Of a DNA stretch of 64,000 bases, positions 8,353 through 17,965 are shown piece by piece. The stretch covers positions 62,001 to 126,000 of the forward strand of contig NZ_VLLI01000015.1 in NCBI RefSeq assembly GCF_007830615.1, given 5' to 3'. The DNA comes from Mucilaginibacter frigoritolerans (GTDB lineage: Bacteria > Bacteroidota > Bacteroidia > Sphingobacteriales > Sphingobacteriaceae). The position numbers were made by a program, and so were the translations under genes. The notes beneath the pieces were generated by a model. That model did no database searches and was not told where the DNA came from. It was given only the letters and a program-made list of their open reading frames with translations. Every line of letters begins with the position of its first letter. Positions within the stretch are counted from its first letter, which is position 1.

Positions 8353-11348
8353 TTAAAAATTAGCGTTTAAACCAAGTTGATAAATACGTGGTCTCGGGAA
8401 GAAATTATTGTCCAGACCACCTGCTATCTCAGGATCTAAACCTTTATAAGGTGTAATCACAAATACATTTTGTACACCTGCGCTAACACGTAATTTCAGC
8501 TTGTCTTTCAAATATGGAGGGAAGGTATACCCCACATTCATATTATCCATTCTGAAAAACGAAGCATTTTGTATGTAATAATCAGACTGATTAGTCATCA
8601 ATGGTACATTTTTAAATTGTGTTAAGCTTGCAGCTGTTGTTTGGTTTTGTAAATAACCTAGTGATGAGTAAACCCCATAGTAAGTACTACCTGCGGCAAC
8701 ATTGTTATAATTATAGTTACCTAAACTTACCCTGCCTGAAAAGCTGAAATCAAATCTTTTATAAGTAACATCAGAGTTGATGCCCATTGTTACTGTAGGG
8801 TTAGGGCTTTTATCAAAATACATGTCGGCACTATTGATCACTCCATCATGATTGCGGTCTACATAACCATCCTCTATTGGTTTTCCGTTTTTATCATAAA
8901 TCTGCTGGAAAACATAATAAGAATTGACAGGTTGGCCAACAGTATTGTATTGTATTGTATATCTCCTGATGTTGTTCCGGAAATACCCGAATTAGGATTT
9001 ACCTGTACATAACCAGGCTGGTTTGAACCTACCAGGTTCAGGATTTTGTTTTTATTGAAGCTAACGTTATAACCTAACCTCCAATGCCAGTCGGTTTGAC
9101 TAATAATAATGGCATTTAAAGCAAGTTCAGCTCCTTTATTCTCCATGCTTCCAACGTTTTCAAGTACTGTTGAACCAAAATTGGTTAAAGCAGGCACTGT
9201 AACTACGTTAAGCAGGTTAGAGGTTTTTTTGTAATATCCGTCAATACTACCGGTTAAGCGGTTGTTAAAGAAACCAAAGTCAATACCCACGTTACTGGTA
9301 GTGGTCGACTCCCATTTTATGCCGGCATCATACGGGTTGGGGCGTAAAGTATAATAAAAAGTATTTCCAAATTGATACCTTGACGATGGATCGCTCTGTA
9401 CAAAAACTGCCTGATATGGGTAGTTATTATTACCTGTTAAATCCTGCTGCCCTGTGGTACCATAACCTAAACGTAGTTTAAGGTTGGAGAACACAGTACT
9501 ACCTTTCATGAAATCTTCATCCATTATCTTCCATGAAAATGCACCTGCAGGGAAAACACCAAAACGGTATTGCGGTCCAAATCTTGAAGTACCATCGTCC
9601 CTTATTGTAAAGGTCAGTTCATACTTATCATCGAAAGTGTAATTGGCTCTCCCAAAAAATGAGATCAGTTTATAATCTGTTTTGTATGGGAAAGTTTTAA
9701 CCTGTGTTTCATTATAATCTGCATTAACAGAATTACCATATGTATAAAAATCAGAGAAAGAATAACCACCGGTTACATCAATCACACTCTTAATTGATTT
9801 CAAATCCTTTTTGTAATTCAGGTAAAACTCAGCTAAAGCATTGTGGTTACCTGTATTGTACGTGTTTTTTTGACCACCAAGGGCAACCGGCAGAGAAATC
9901 CATGGTGTATTATCCAATACGTTATTCAAACCAAACGTATACTGATAATCATAACCCAGATTCAAATTAGCCCTTAAGCCATCAATACCAGGTATTTTAT
10001 AATCAAACTGCACATTACCAATGCTTCTTCTGCTGGTTGATTTATTGTCCGTTTCATCTAAACGGGCAACCGGATTTGCGGTAGCCAGGGTAACGGGATC
10101 ACCATTGATGTTGGTATTTCCAGCTGTTGCCCATGTGGTATAGCCTCTGTAGCGTGTATTACCATTATAAATTGATTGCGTAGGGTCATAGTTTACGGCA
10201 CTACCTATAGCGGCCTGATCTGCAAAATTATTGGGATTGTATAAACCTTTTAAGTTTACGTGAACAGTTAAAGTATTATGAAAAAAGCTAGGATCTAAGT
10301 TAACACCGAGCGTAGTACGCTGAAAATTATAGGTTTTCAAAATACCATCGGCATTATCATATCCAACCGAAACACGGTAAGGCATTGTTTTGGTGCTTCC
10401 TGAAATACTAAGGTTCTGATCATTACCAAATGCATTTTGGTAGATCTGTTTCTGCCAATCGGTATTGGCATTGCCTAATAATGACGAAACTGCGGTTTGA
10501 CCAGGATAAGTTTCATTCACAATATCACGAAACTGCTGCGCATTATACACCGGTACCTCTTTAGGGATTACGGATAATGAAGCTGTAGTATTGTAATTGA
10601 TAGTCAGTTTTTTAGTACCGCGTTTGGTGGTGATCATAATTACACCGCTTGATCCGCGCGAACCAAAAATTGCTGTTGCAGAGGCATCCTTCAATACCGT
10701 AATATTTTCAATATCATCAGGATTAATAGTTGTTAAAATATTGGCACTACCTCCAGGAACCTCGTTACTTAACGGAACACCATCTACCACTATTAATGGA
10801 TCAGTACTTGCATTAAGTGAAGTGATACCCCTTATACGGATAGTTGAAGTATTACCCGGAGCGCCAGAATTAGAAGTAACGGTTACACCAGCAAGCTTAC
10901 CAGAAATAGCATCCTGAACTGAGTTCACTGCCCCCTTGTTCAAATCTTTAGCGGTAACTACGTCAATGGCGCCGGTTGCATCACTCTTTTTAACCGTACC
11001 ATAACCAATAACGGCTACTTGGTTAAGTATAACTGATGATGATTTTAATTGCAGGCTTACATTTATGGTACCATTAACCGTTACCGGCTGCTCTATTGGT
11101 TCATATCCTATAAAACTTACAACTAATACATGTGCGCCTGATGGGGCATTGCTTAATTTAAAATATCCGTTTACATCAGCTGCGGCACTTAAAGTAGTGC
11201 CCTTAATTGTAACGGTTGCGCCGGGAAGGGGAAGGCTGCTTTCATCAATTACCCGGCCGGTAATTGTACCTGTTTGGGCCATAACTGTGGCCGACAGGCA
11301 AATAAAAAGCAACAGAAAAATGTACCTGAAAAAGTAAATCTGTTTCAT
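8353..11348 (-). pseudogene. SusC/RagA-family TonB-linked transporter, frameshifted at a pentanucleotide repeat
   Basis: As read, the gene is split: the first frame (start 11348) gives 824 residues ending at 8874, and the remainder stays open in another frame down to 8353. The protein has a signal peptide (ending VMAQ), a carboxypeptidase-D-like domain (TGRVIDESSLPLPGATV), a plug with LVVDGVPL and VLKDASATAIFGSRGSSGVI, and a 22-strand barrel ending GLNANF. The break falls in repeated GTATT units at 8942-8960. Removing one 5-bp unit joins GDIQYNT directly to VGQPVNSYY and DGYVDRNHDG, giving 996 residues, a normal SusC length. There are no other disruptions, so this is a very recent lesion, a reversible phase switch, or an assembly error. 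It should import maltodextrin with the adjacent SusD. Confidence 0.9.
8942..8960. repeat. Pentanucleotide tandem repeat (GTATT, 3.8 units) inside susC-like gene
   Basis: GTATT is repeated at 8942, 8947 and 8952 with a partial fourth unit to 8960. It lies exactly where the SusC reading frame breaks. A 5-bp unit changes frame with every gain or loss, which is the arrangement used by slipped-strand phase switches. Loss of one unit restores the frame on both sides. Confidence 0.9.
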
Positions 11349-11559
11349 TAATTTATTGGTTTAATATTGGGTTTATAAATGGATCCGTTGGTTACCAAAT
11401 CCACATCAAAGAAAAGAGGATGATAAATCATTCCCAATAGCCGGAAACACCAATATAGAAAATTATAAGACAATACAATTTATAAATAATTAACAATCAA
11501 TTACTTACAAATACTTAAAAGAAGCTCAATATAGATTTTGGAATAACCGGTAAACCGTT

Positions 11560-13185
11560 TTAAACAGCCTCAATGGCCATTATATGGTTATCAAACTCAT
11601 CATTAGCAACAAATGATTTGTTTTTAATGCGGTTTTTGTAGGAGTAAATAGTGTTAACCGAATAGCCCAGGAGTTTTGCTATCCTGTCGTTATCGTGGAT
11701 GCCCATCCTGATCAATGCAAAGATGCGGTGCTCAGTACTGAGCAATTGTCCGTCAGGAATAATGATTTCATTATCGCCATTAAACAGGGCATCAAACTTC
11801 TGAATAAAGTCAGGAAACAAACGAAGAAATACCTTATCAAAAGTGTGGAAAAGCTGATGTCTTTCATCTTCCAGGTTCAGCTTCTTAACTGCAGTCAATG
11901 CATCTTCATACCGCTTGCTGCTTAATTTTTTATCTATCGACATTTTAAAGCTTTCCAACTTCTCAATATAAATGGTATTGATGTTAAAGTAATACCCTAT
12001 GTATTCGTTTTTGATTTTATTGGCAGTGCTTAAGTTTTTATTGAGTTCTTCCAGCGCCTTATTATTATCCTGTAGTGAAATATTGGCTGCTTTTATCAGG
12101 TTATCGGCAATACGCAGTTTTTTTAATTGCATAAATATGATTACTGCAAATAAAATCACAAAAATTACCAGCACAGTAATTATTGACGAATAAATAATCA
12201 ACGATCTCCTTTGCTGCTCCACTGCGCTCATGCGCTGGGCCTCTATAATGGGTAAAATGCTGCTTATGGTTACCTGCCTGTGCCGCGCGCCATAAAAGTT
12301 GGCTTCATCTATGGCCTGGTTAATATAGGTATAGGCATTTTTCAAATCGCCTTTTTTATACAAGTAATCGGCCACTTTGTATATAGCTACAGTTTCTTTA
12401 GTGGCCGATTGAATATCGGATATTGCTGCCTCTATCAACAGGTCAATAGATTGCTCTTTGTATCCCAGCTCCTCGTAAATAAAGCTTAAGCAGCAAGCAT
12501 TTATAGCAAACTGATGTGGTGTAAGGTTCTTTATACTAAGCAATGCTTTATAATCCTTCACCCCTTCAGGGTAATTACCCAAACGCAGATCTTTTAAACC
12601 CTTAGATGCAAGGTAAGCATAAGTTCCAGGCCGACTCAGTGCCAGTGCCGAATCCACGCATTTAATACCTTCCGGATTATAAATTGCCGAATAATCGCCA
12701 TTTCTGTCAAAATCCGACCAGTCAAAATAACTTCGTGCCTTTAAAAAGTAATAATCAACTTTGGCAGTATCGGTTAGCAAGCCTGTGTTAATGCTATTTA
12801 AAGTTTCCAGTGTTTCTTTAAACAAACCTGACGAGATCAGCGTAAATCCCACCTGCATTTTAGCCGATGCCAAAAGAACCGGATCTTTAAGCTGATTGGC
12901 GGTTAGCTCCAGCTTTTTAGCATAGCTATAGGCTGAATCATAACTAAAATTTTTATATTCATTAAAAAGCAGTTCGTATAAACCATACTTTGCCCGGGCA
13001 TCACCGGCCTTTTTTAATTTTTTATTTAAATCTTCAATACGGGCCTGCTTTTGCCCTACGTAAACATCCTTATCTGCTAAAACCTTATTTAATTTATTTC
13101 GAAGACTATCAGTAGATGACTGGGCATCAACAGTATAGCACGAAAAGAAAAAGCAACAAAAAAGAAAATATAACAGGGGTTTCAT
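11560..13185 (-). CDS. SusR-like membrane-spanning transcriptional regulator (DUF6377-type, TPR and LuxR-like HTH)
   Basis: A 541-residue regulator. It has a Sec signal peptide (ending around CYTVDAQ), a periplasmic alpha-helical region with TPR-like helix pairs to about residue 325 (repeated 'YFLKARSYFDW', 'AINACCLSFIYEELGYKEQSIDLL' style helices), one transmembrane helix about 327-350 (long Ile/Val/Phe run ending KKL), a coiled coil about 355-385, and a C-terminal HTH (about 476-525: TEHRIFALIRMGIHDNDRIAKLLGYSVNTIYSYKNRIKNK). This layout matches the DUF6377 family that includes Bacteroides SusR, which senses maltose-type sugars in the periplasm and activates the sus genes. It lies directly upstream of and co-oriented with the SusC operon, 211 bp away, so it most likely controls that operon. 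Confidence 0.82.
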   Translation of the reverse strand: MKPLLYFLFCCFFFSCYTVDAQSSTDSLRNKLNKVLADKDVYVGQKQARIEDLNKKLKKAGDARAKYGLYELLFNEYKNFSYDSAYSYAKKLELTANQLKDPVLLASAKMQVGFTLISSGLFKETLETLNSINTGLLTDTAKVDYYFLKARSYFDWSDFDRNGDYSAIYNPEGIKCVDSALALSRPGTYAYLASKGLKDLRLGNYPEGVKDYKALLSIKNLTPHQFAINACCLSFIYEELGYKEQSIDLLIEAAISDIQSATKETVAIYKVADYLYKKGDLKNAYTYINQAIDEANFYGARHRQVTISSILPIIEAQRMSAVEQQRRSLIIYSSIITVLVIFVILFAVIIFMQLKKLRIADNLIKAANISLQDNNKALEELNKNLSTANKIKNEYIGYYFNINTIYIEKLESFKMSIDKKLSSKRYEDALTAVKKLNLEDERHQLFHTFDKVFLRLFPDFIQKFDALFNGDNEIIIPDGQLLSTEHRIFALIRMGIHDNDRIAKLLGYSVNTIYSYKNRIKNKSFVANDEFDNHIMAIEAV

Positions 13186-13221
13186 TTATAATCGGATACA
13201 CTAAAGGTATAAAAAAACTCA

Positions 13222-13229
13222 CAAATTTA
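13222..13229 (-). promoter_or_regulatory. Candidate Bacteroidota -7 box for the SusR-like gene
   Basis: TAAATTTG on the - strand fits the Bacteroidota -7 consensus TAnnTTTG and sits about 37 bp upstream of the ATG at 13185. I see no clear TTTG at the -33 distance, so this is tentative. Confidence 0.3.
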
Positions 13230-13388
13230 TATTTCTTAATTTTACTCATGGTAAATTTTAGCGATAGACTTCATTATTGAGGGAAACTATCAGTTATTGA
13301 TTAAAAACAAACTTTTAGGTGATCTAACTCATTTTTTGCCTTACTGTATTTGCTCAACTTTATAACATCATATTAAAGTTGCCCCATC

Positions 13389-14276
13389 ATGAAAACCATA
13401 GCCGTATTAATCAATTTCTCTCCACGTTCAGAGCACGCAGCCAGGTATGCCCTGCAGCTGGCAAAAAAAATCAAAGCAAATGTTTTATTATTCAATGCAT
13501 TTCTGGTGCCTGCGGATATCGCTATGTCTGCCACACAGCTGGCATGGCCCGTTGATGAATACAAAGAGATTAAATCGGATGCAGAAAAAGGCTTACACAG
13601 CCTGCGCAACAAGTTAAAGCACAGCTTCAATGAAGGGGCCGTAACAGGACCATTTGTACCAGCTATTACTTGCAGATGTGAGGAAGGTCCCGTTGAAAAT
13701 TCACTGCCAATATTGCAACAAAACGAAGATATTGTTCTGTTAGTAGCGGGTACACATGGGTCTGATGCGATTTCAACCTTTGCATTAGGAAATAATTGCC
13801 GTGAATTAATTGACGATACAAGGCTTCCGCTATTATTGATTCCGGAAAATGCCCCAATAGAAAATATAGAAAAGATTGTTTTTGCCACAGACCTAAACCC
13901 GAACGATATTAAATATATAAATGCAGTTGCTGGCCTAGCCGATGAATTTTCAGCCCACATCATTATTGGGAATGTGAATATGGAATTATCTGTAGATGTT
14001 GACCACAATAAAGCGGAAAACGCATTTATGCAGCAAATGGTTCTTAACGTTAGCTACAGACGTATTAGTTATCGTAATTTCCCTAATCAAAATGTAAAAA
14101 AGGGATTGGTTTGGGTATTGGAAAATGAAAAACCGGACATGATGGTGATGGTTCACCGGAAAAACAGTTTGTTTGATTTCCTTTTTAAATCGAGCGTTAC
14201 TAAAAAAATAGCAGCTAACACAACCGTGCCTTTACTGGTTTATCCATATCCTATGGATTCGGTTCCGGCATTTTAG
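13389..14276 (+). CDS. Universal stress protein with two tandem Usp domains
   Basis: A 295-residue cytoplasmic protein. The first Usp domain (about 1-150) opens with KTIAVLINFSPRSEHAARYALQLAKKIKANVLLFNAF and has LVAGTHGSDAISTFALGNNCREL, the nucleotide-binding-like turn. The second (about 155-290) opens with IEKIVFATDLN and ends VTKKIAANTTVPLLVYP. Tandem two-domain Usp proteins of this length are common in Bacteroidota. The general role is survival under starvation, oxidative or energy stress; no specific partner is suggested here. It is divergent from the SusR-like gene and monocistronic. The canonical G-2x-G-9x-G(S/T) ATP motif is not clear in either half, so ATP binding is uncertain. Confidence 0.87.
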   Translation: MKTIAVLINFSPRSEHAARYALQLAKKIKANVLLFNAFLVPADIAMSATQLAWPVDEYKEIKSDAEKGLHSLRNKLKHSFNEGAVTGPFVPAITCRCEEGPVENSLPILQQNEDIVLLVAGTHGSDAISTFALGNNCRELIDDTRLPLLLIPENAPIENIEKIVFATDLNPNDIKYINAVAGLADEFSAHIIIGNVNMELSVDVDHNKAENAFMQQMVLNVSYRRISYRNFPNQNVKKGLVWVLENEKPDMMVMVHRKNSLFDFLFKSSVTKKIAANTTVPLLVYPYPMDSVPAF

Positions 14277-14329
14277 ATAAAAAAATAGTGCAGAAGTAAT
14301 CCGCACCTATATGGAAATAAATAAGTAAT

Positions 14330-14379
14330 GGCATCGTAATCATCCGATGCCTAAATATCCAACTTTTGGGCAAAAAGTT
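14330..14379. terminator. Two hairpins between convergent usp and DUF2147 genes
   Basis: GGCATCG at 14330-14336 pairs with CGATGCC at 14345-14351, and AACTTTT at 14361-14367 pairs with AAAAGTT at 14373-14379. They lie in the 281-bp gap between the ends of two convergent genes, a sensible place for terminators. Neither has a long T run, and nothing else is recognisable in this gap. Confidence 0.35.
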
Positions 14380-14557
14380 GAGTGGCACCTGGAACATCAA
14401 AAAAACTGTGCCTGTAGGCCAATCTCAAAAAAGCTAGCAGATGAAATGACTATAAAAGGCATTAAATTTTGAACTTAATCTACCTTGCTAAGCACTGTTA
14501 TGCAAAAAAAGCCTTTATTCTAAATGTCTGGCTGATAAAAACAGTCCCTAACCTATT

Positions 14558-15043
14558 TTATTGATGATCAAAATTTATTCGCCGAAAGGTGGTAGTCTTT
14601 CCAATAAATTTGAAATGCCAATACCCTTTTACAAATAAGCTACCATCAGCTGTTAAATTAACACAGGAATTCCATTCCTTTCCGCTCCGTGAGTCATAGA
14701 TAAGCCCATTTTCCCAGCTATGGGAGTTTTCTTCATAAATTAATGACTTCAATACCACCAATCCTATCAATTTCCTTTTTCTAAGCGAAACATCCGGATT
14801 ATTGAAATCTATCCTATCATTCATCGGGTATTGAGGGTTATCTTTGTCATTAAACCAGATTACTTTACCCCGGTATTCATTGCCATATTTATCAATTTCT
14901 ACAATTAGGTTTCTTTTTTCAGAGATCCATTGCCCTAAAATCCTATCACCGGCATTGGCATGCCTTTGTGCATTGACAGCAGCTGAAGCAAATAAGAGTA
15001 TGCCCAATAGCATAAAACTCTTATTTACTTTCACATACCGCAT
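14558..15043 (-). CDS. DUF2147 domain-containing secreted protein
   Basis: A 161-residue protein with a signal peptide (hydrophobic residues about 11-24, cleavage after VNAQ). The mature part matches DUF2147 by its landmarks: ILGQWISEKRNLIVEIDKYGNEYRGKVIWF near residues 36-66, a DPxN-like PMNDRIDFNNPDVSLRKRKLIGLVVL segment, then GLIYDSRSGKEW and LFVKGYW. The function is unknown; structures of the family are small beta-barrels related to lipocalin-like folds. It lies 27 bp downstream of the first DUF3570 gene on the same strand and could be the last gene of that operon (ApbE-DUF4266-DUF3570-DUF2147). Confidence 0.8.
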   Translation of the reverse strand: MRYVKVNKSFMLLGILLFASAAVNAQRHANAGDRILGQWISEKRNLIVEIDKYGNEYRGKVIWFNDKDNPQYPMNDRIDFNNPDVSLRKRKLIGLVVLKSLIYEENSHSWENGLIYDSRSGKEWNSCVNLTADGSLFVKGYWHFKFIGKTTTFRRINFDHQ

Positions 15044-15070
15044 ATAATACTTCTATATTAAATTGAAGAG

Positions 15071-16384
15071 CTATTTAAAGCCAAGACTTAAAGAAACAAC
15101 GTCTGATACCAGATCGGTATTTTGGGCATAATGTCCGTACCTGATCTCCAGTTCATGCAGGTTATGCCAGCCAAAAACTCCTTTAGGCGGGGCTACCCTA
15201 AAACCTACACCAAAAAACTGGCTGTTAAATTTGGCATATTCATAGTTGCTGGTATAGTATTCATCTGAAACACTATGCTCCCCATAAGGTGCAAAATACC
15301 GGGCGGCAGTTTGGGTATAATACCGGTAAAATGGCGATATGGAAAAAAATGGTGAAACTTTGTAAGCAATTTCCAAACTTGCTGTATTGGCACGTGTACC
15401 CCAATTATCCAGGTAATAGCGGTAATAAGACCTGAGAATGATATTATCTCCAAGGAAATAATTAGCCCTGAATCCTAATGGGAGCTTAAAGCGCGATGAT
15501 GGCAGTTTTTCAACAGAGTCTCCTTTCGCATTATAGAAATAAACACGGTGAAAAGGCAGGCTCAGATAACCATGTTGTGCTACAACATCTGCAAGGAACA
15601 TAATCTGAAGCCTTGAATTAATAATTTGGGAATACCCAAAAGAGGCAGTATAGGTATCTCGAGGTTTGGTAGGAATTGTACTTGCTCCGTTACTCAAAAC
15701 AACATTACCGCTGGCTGTAGTAATGTATGTTGCGCTCGTTGCTGCCGGATTAATGATTTTTACGAGTTCTGATGGATAAATCAACGTTACATGATCCAGA
15801 TAGGCTTGCAGTTTAAAACTGAATTCTCCATTCTTGTCAGCTGTCTTTTTTGAAAAATGAACATCAGCGCCTAAAGACTTGTAATTATATTCACCTGAAT
15901 AATACGTTCCGATGCCGAAGGTATTTCCGGTTTTACTATTTTCAACCGTCCAGTCAAAAGATGGATAGATACGTGTTCCACCTTGTTTCCCCAGGCCTGT
16001 TGTAGTAACAAAAGCCGATGATGCAGAGGTATGATGGTCGAGCCCTAAACCCAATGAGATCGTATTTTTGTTCTGATTGTCGCCGTTCCAGGCAAGCTTA
16101 AGGTCTAATCCATTGGAGATATCCGAAACTTTTTCTGTACCGATACCACCAGTAATAGCTGAATGATCTCCCCGTTGCCAGTAATAGCTGGAAACCAGGT
16201 TGATTTCATCTATCCTCAGGGCTCGCGGATTGTAATCATCCGGCGCCGGGTCTGAATTAATTTTGACCGGCTGGTATAAAGTAAACGGACTTTTGTTGTG
16301 ACTTGTATCTTCTTTAGTTTGGGCAAAGGCACTAAAACGGCATATCATCGAAAATCCAACAATGGATAAAAATATCTTTTTCAT
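15071..16384 (-). CDS. DUF3570 family predicted outer-membrane beta-barrel, copy A
   Basis: A 437-residue protein with a signal peptide (MKKIFLSIVGFSMICRFSAFAQ). The mature protein is rich in alternating aromatic beta strands (YYWQRGDHSA, SFDWTVENSKTGNTFG, SRFKLPLGFRANYFLGDN, ILRSYYRYYLDNWG, SISPFYRYYTQT) and ends in an amphipathic strand closing SLGFK, consistent with an outer-membrane barrel. It closely resembles the copy at 17966-19243, including the C-terminal third. It follows the small DUF4266 lipoprotein gene by 31 bp, and ApbE precedes that gene. Function unknown; co-occurrence with ApbE suggests part of an envelope redox system. The barrel topology is my inference from strand pattern. 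Confidence 0.82.
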   Translation of the reverse strand: MKKIFLSIVGFSMICRFSAFAQTKEDTSHNKSPFTLYQPVKINSDPAPDDYNPRALRIDEINLVSSYYWQRGDHSAITGGIGTEKVSDISNGLDLKLAWNGDNQNKNTISLGLGLDHHTSASSAFVTTTGLGKQGGTRIYPSFDWTVENSKTGNTFGIGTYYSGEYNYKSLGADVHFSKKTADKNGEFSFKLQAYLDHVTLIYPSELVKIINPAATSATYITTASGNVVLSNGASTIPTKPRDTYTASFGYSQIINSRLQIMFLADVVAQHGYLSLPFHRVYFYNAKGDSVEKLPSSRFKLPLGFRANYFLGDNIILRSYYRYYLDNWGTRANTASLEIAYKVSPFFSISPFYRYYTQTAARYFAPYGEHSVSDEYYTSNYEYAKFNSQFFGVGFRVAPPKGVFGWHNLHELEIRYGHYAQNTDLVSDVVSLSLGFK

Positions 16385-16415
16385 GTATTGTGTCGGCTTA
16401 AAAAATGATGATCAA

Positions 16416-16637
16416 TTAGTTGCAACCGCAGCCACCGCCAGTTTTACCGGCATTGGCACCAGATGCGGCTTCGCGGTACGATTGGAAATTCAATTCATTT
16501 TTTTCTACTTTCCGGTTACTAAGCGCCATTTCAGAATCATTGATCCTATTTTTTTGGTATTCCTTAAGTCGTACACATGATGTTACGGATACTGCCAGCA
16601 GCAGGGCAGTAGTAACTTTAATTGTTTGGGTTATCAT
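16416..16637 (-). CDS. DUF4266 small lipoprotein with C-terminal GGGCGCN motif, copy A
   Basis: A 73-residue precursor. The leader (MITQTIKVTTALLLAVSVTSC) ends in a lipobox, leaving a lipid-anchored mature peptide of about 53 residues: KEYQKNRINDSEMALSNRK..., then a Gly/Ala-rich tail ending SGANAGKTGGGCGCN. From KEYQ onward, 49 residues are identical to copy B, although the codons differ at about 21 positions by my count. That indicates strong selection on every residue, unusual for a Gly-rich tail. It sits between ApbE (12 bp upstream) and DUF3570. The tail contains SGAN and GKT, loosely like the S/T-G-A-S/T sites flavinylated by ApbE, but lacks the usual Asp, so flavin attachment is only a hypothesis. 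The two tail Cys could also bind metal. Confidence 0.85.
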   Translation of the reverse strand: MITQTIKVTTALLLAVSVTSCVRLKEYQKNRINDSEMALSNRKVEKNELNFQSYREAASGANAGKTGGGCGCN

Positions 16638-16648
16638 AATCAGGGGTT

Positions 16649-17581
16649 TTAAGTAATATTTATATTTTTAGAAGTATATAAATTATCATCATCGTCGATA
16701 ATGATCGCCTCAATATCTTTCATCTGGTTAATCATATCCAAACCGGCGTAAACACCCATAATGGTAACCGGGGTAGCCATAGCATCGGCAATTTCTGCGT
16801 TGGTGGAGATGATGGTTACACTTTTTATTCCCGTTACCGGTAAACCTGTACGCGGGTTAATGGTATGGGAATATTTCTTACCATCAATCATCACATATTT
16901 TTCGTAATTGCCAGATGTGGCAACGGCCAAACCTGAAATATGGAGATAAGAAAAAACCTGGTGCGAAGAATCAGGATTGGCAATGCCAATGGTCCATTTT
17001 TTTCCGTCAGGCTGCAATCCCCACGCGTTTAAATCGCCCGAAGCGTTTACTACACCACTTTCTACACCCAATTGCACCATTACATGTTTGGCCCGTTCGG
17101 CAGCATATCCTTTTCCAATTCCGCCAAAACCGATACGCATGCCCCGCTCCCGCAAAAAAACAGTGCAGTCTTCTTCATTCAGTGTAATATTCTGGTAATT
17201 GATCAGCCTAACCATTTTTTTTGCGGTAGCCTCATCTGGCAGTGCAGTCATATGCTGATCAAAGTTCCATAACTTTTTATCAATGGAGCCATAAGTAATA
17301 TCAAAGGCTCCTTGCGTAACCTTCGATATTTTAATGGAGCGTTTTATAAGTTCAAATGTTTCACGACTAACCTTAACAGGTTGTATACCGGCATTATTGT
17401 TTACCTGGTTAGTTTCGCTATCATCACTAAAAGTGGTAAGGAGTTTTTCAATCCTTTGTATCTCCTGTATTCCAGCATCAATCCTTTCGTTGGCCCATTT
17501 CTCATCGGTAGCAACCACGCTCAATTCAAAACGGTTCCCCATTAGTTTGCAGCTTCTTTTAAAAACTTGAAGAGTAGTCAT
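16649..17581 (-). CDS. apbE: FAD:protein FMN transferase, ApbE family
   Basis: A 310-residue enzyme that transfers FMN from FAD to Thr/Ser of partner proteins. A TTG at 17590 opens the frame three codons earlier, but ATG at 17581 is the better start. Family landmarks: GNRFELSV near the N-terminus, RIGFGGIGKGYAAERA (Gly-rich FAD-binding region), GVVNASGDLNAWG, the KKYSHTINPRTGLPVTG motif, and TNAEIADAMATPVTIMG with the metal-binding Asp and catalytic Thr. No signal peptide or lipobox is visible from either start, unlike most exported ApbE proteins, so it may act in the cytoplasm or use an unrecognised export route. It is the first gene before DUF4266-A and DUF3570-A, which marks these as possible partners. 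Confidence 0.92.
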   Translation of the reverse strand: MTTLQVFKRSCKLMGNRFELSVVATDEKWANERIDAGIQEIQRIEKLLTTFSDDSETNQVNNNAGIQPVKVSRETFELIKRSIKISKVTQGAFDITYGSIDKKLWNFDQHMTALPDEATAKKMVRLINYQNITLNEEDCTVFLRERGMRIGFGGIGKGYAAERAKHVMVQLGVESGVVNASGDLNAWGLQPDGKKWTIGIANPDSSHQVFSYLHISGLAVATSGNYEKYVMIDGKKYSHTINPRTGLPVTGIKSVTIISTNAEIADAMATPVTIMGVYAGLDMINQMKDIEAIIIDDDDNLYTSKNINIT

Positions 17582-17965
17582 GGTACACAATTTATATGAA
17601 TTGGATAGTAATCATATTGGCCTGTATTGTATCAGCAATATTACAGTAAGAATCTGAAGATAGATTGAAGTAGATGCCTCTTTTATGAGATTTAACATTT
17701 ATTAACATCTTTAAAATCAATATCTTAATTTAAAATAAAAATCTTTCCAGTTTAGTAACCATTAACATCTGAAAGATCAAAAAAAGGCAATATTCGATAT
17801 TGTTTAATACCCATTATTACCACATTGCCTAATTATCAATAAACAAATAAATGGGCATAGCTATGCTACCACAGCTGGTCTTTCCTGTGTATAGGTTGTA
17901 CATTTTTCAATAAGGATCAAACAGAATACGCTTGTTTGATCCTTATAATATCAGGTGTATATAAC
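17582..17965. other. Intergenic region upstream of apbE with a strong hairpin
   Basis: A 384-bp AT-rich gap between the apbE start and the end of DUF3570 copy B. The right part holds a 12-bp inverted repeat described separately. The left part presumably carries the apbE promoter, but I could not identify a convincing TTTG/TAnnTTTG pair. No ORF worth reporting. Confidence 0.6.
17911..17945 (-). terminator. 12-bp perfect inverted repeat after DUF3570 copy B
   Basis: TAAGGATCAAAC at 17911-17922 is perfectly complementary to GTTTGATCCTTA at 17934-17945 with an 11-nt loop. It begins 20 bp beyond the stop of DUF3570 copy B, as expected for a terminator of the Trx-DUF4266-DUF3570 operon. There is no U run, so an operator or mRNA-stabilising hairpin is also possible. 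Confidence 0.55.

Noticed and set aside
8353..8841. The C-terminal SusC segment as a separate small gene
   Set aside because: It reads directly on from the upstream SusC when one 5-bp repeat unit is removed, so it is not an independent gene.
13373..14008. A 211-residue frame on the - strand opposite the universal stress gene
   Set aside because: The + strand frame has two clear Usp domains; the antisense frame has no recognisable motif and is a reverse-frame shadow.
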